A stretch of 5,908 nt of DNA from contig JAQVME010000096.1 in assembly GCA_028703745.1 (NCBI GenBank), forward strand, positions 1 to 5,908, written 5' to 3'. This stretch comes from Clostridia bacterium (lineage in GTDB: Bacteria; Bacillota; Clostridia; Christensenellales; DTU072). How positions within the stretch are numbered: position 1 is the stretch's first letter; each line of letters starts with the position of its first letter. Below the pieces are notes generated by a model. It did no database searches, had not been told where the DNA came from, and saw nothing but the letters and a program-made list of their open reading frames with translations. This document shows positions 5,842-5,908 of the stretch, one piece after another. A program made the translations under genes and the position numbers.

Positions 5842-5908
5842 GTCATTCTGAAAAGAGAAGAATATAGATGAGATTTCTCCACTTCGTTTTACTTCGGTCG
5901 AAATGACA
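5842..5908. repeat. Interspersed repeat copy at the window edge
   Basis: The segment at 5867-5908 (GATGAGATTTCTCC, then TTCGGTCGAAATGACA) matches the arms of the inverted repeat at 728-808. GTCATT at 5842-5847 is the inverse of AATGAC at 5902-5907, so the copy is also flanked by short inverted ends. It reaches the right edge and may continue beyond it. Confidence 0.65.

Noticed and set aside
5560..5871. Plus-strand open frame of 103 codons at the right end
   Set aside because: It starts inside the transporter gene, runs through the terminator, lacks a ribosome binding site, and covers the hairpin and repeat region. It is more likely a chance frame over a repeat than a gene.

Overview
The window looks like chromosomal DNA from a low- to mid-GC Gram-positive bacterium, most likely an uncultured member of the Bacillota (Clostridia-like). 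This is inferred from strong GGAGG-type ribosome binding sites, sigma-A-like promoters, a Gram-positive style anti-sigma factor with the RsgI extracytoplasmic domain, a lipoprotein, and intrinsic terminators with long U-tracts. The genus cannot be told from the sequence.

Layout. Positions 1-636 (minus strand) hold the first 212 codons of a secreted papain-like (C1A) cysteine protease that runs off the left edge. It has its own promoter and ribosome binding site. Positions 637-972 are non-coding and hold that promoter, an 81-nt imperfect inverted repeat and a terminator usable in both directions. Positions 973-3759 (minus strand) are a three-gene operon read right to left: a small ECF-type sigma factor, a single-pass membrane anti-sigma factor with an RsgI-type (SEAL) extracytoplasmic domain, and a lipoprotein carrying a second copy of that domain. 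The operon ends at the terminator at 861-902. Positions 3760-4010 are a divergent regulatory region. Positions 4011-5585 (plus strand) encode a major-facilitator transporter resembling the GPH/SLC45 sugar transporters, with its own promoter and terminator. Positions 5620-5908 hold no convincing gene but contain a run of hairpins and, at the edge, another copy of the interspersed repeat seen at 728-808.

How the parts work together. The sigma and anti-sigma genes are translationally coupled and should form a transmembrane signalling switch. In RsgI proteins the extracytoplasmic domain cuts itself at an Asn-Pro bond, which prepares the protein for regulated intramembrane proteolysis and release of sigma. 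Both the anti-sigma factor and the downstream lipoprotein keep that Asn-Pro. The lipoprotein has no transmembrane helix and no cytoplasmic domain, so it cannot hold sigma itself. It looks like a duplicated sensor domain moved onto a lipid anchor. This sigma / SEAL anti-sigma / SEAL lipoprotein trio is the most interesting system in the window. The protease and the transporter have separate sigma-A-like promoters, and nothing in the sequence ties them to the sigma factor beyond adjacency.
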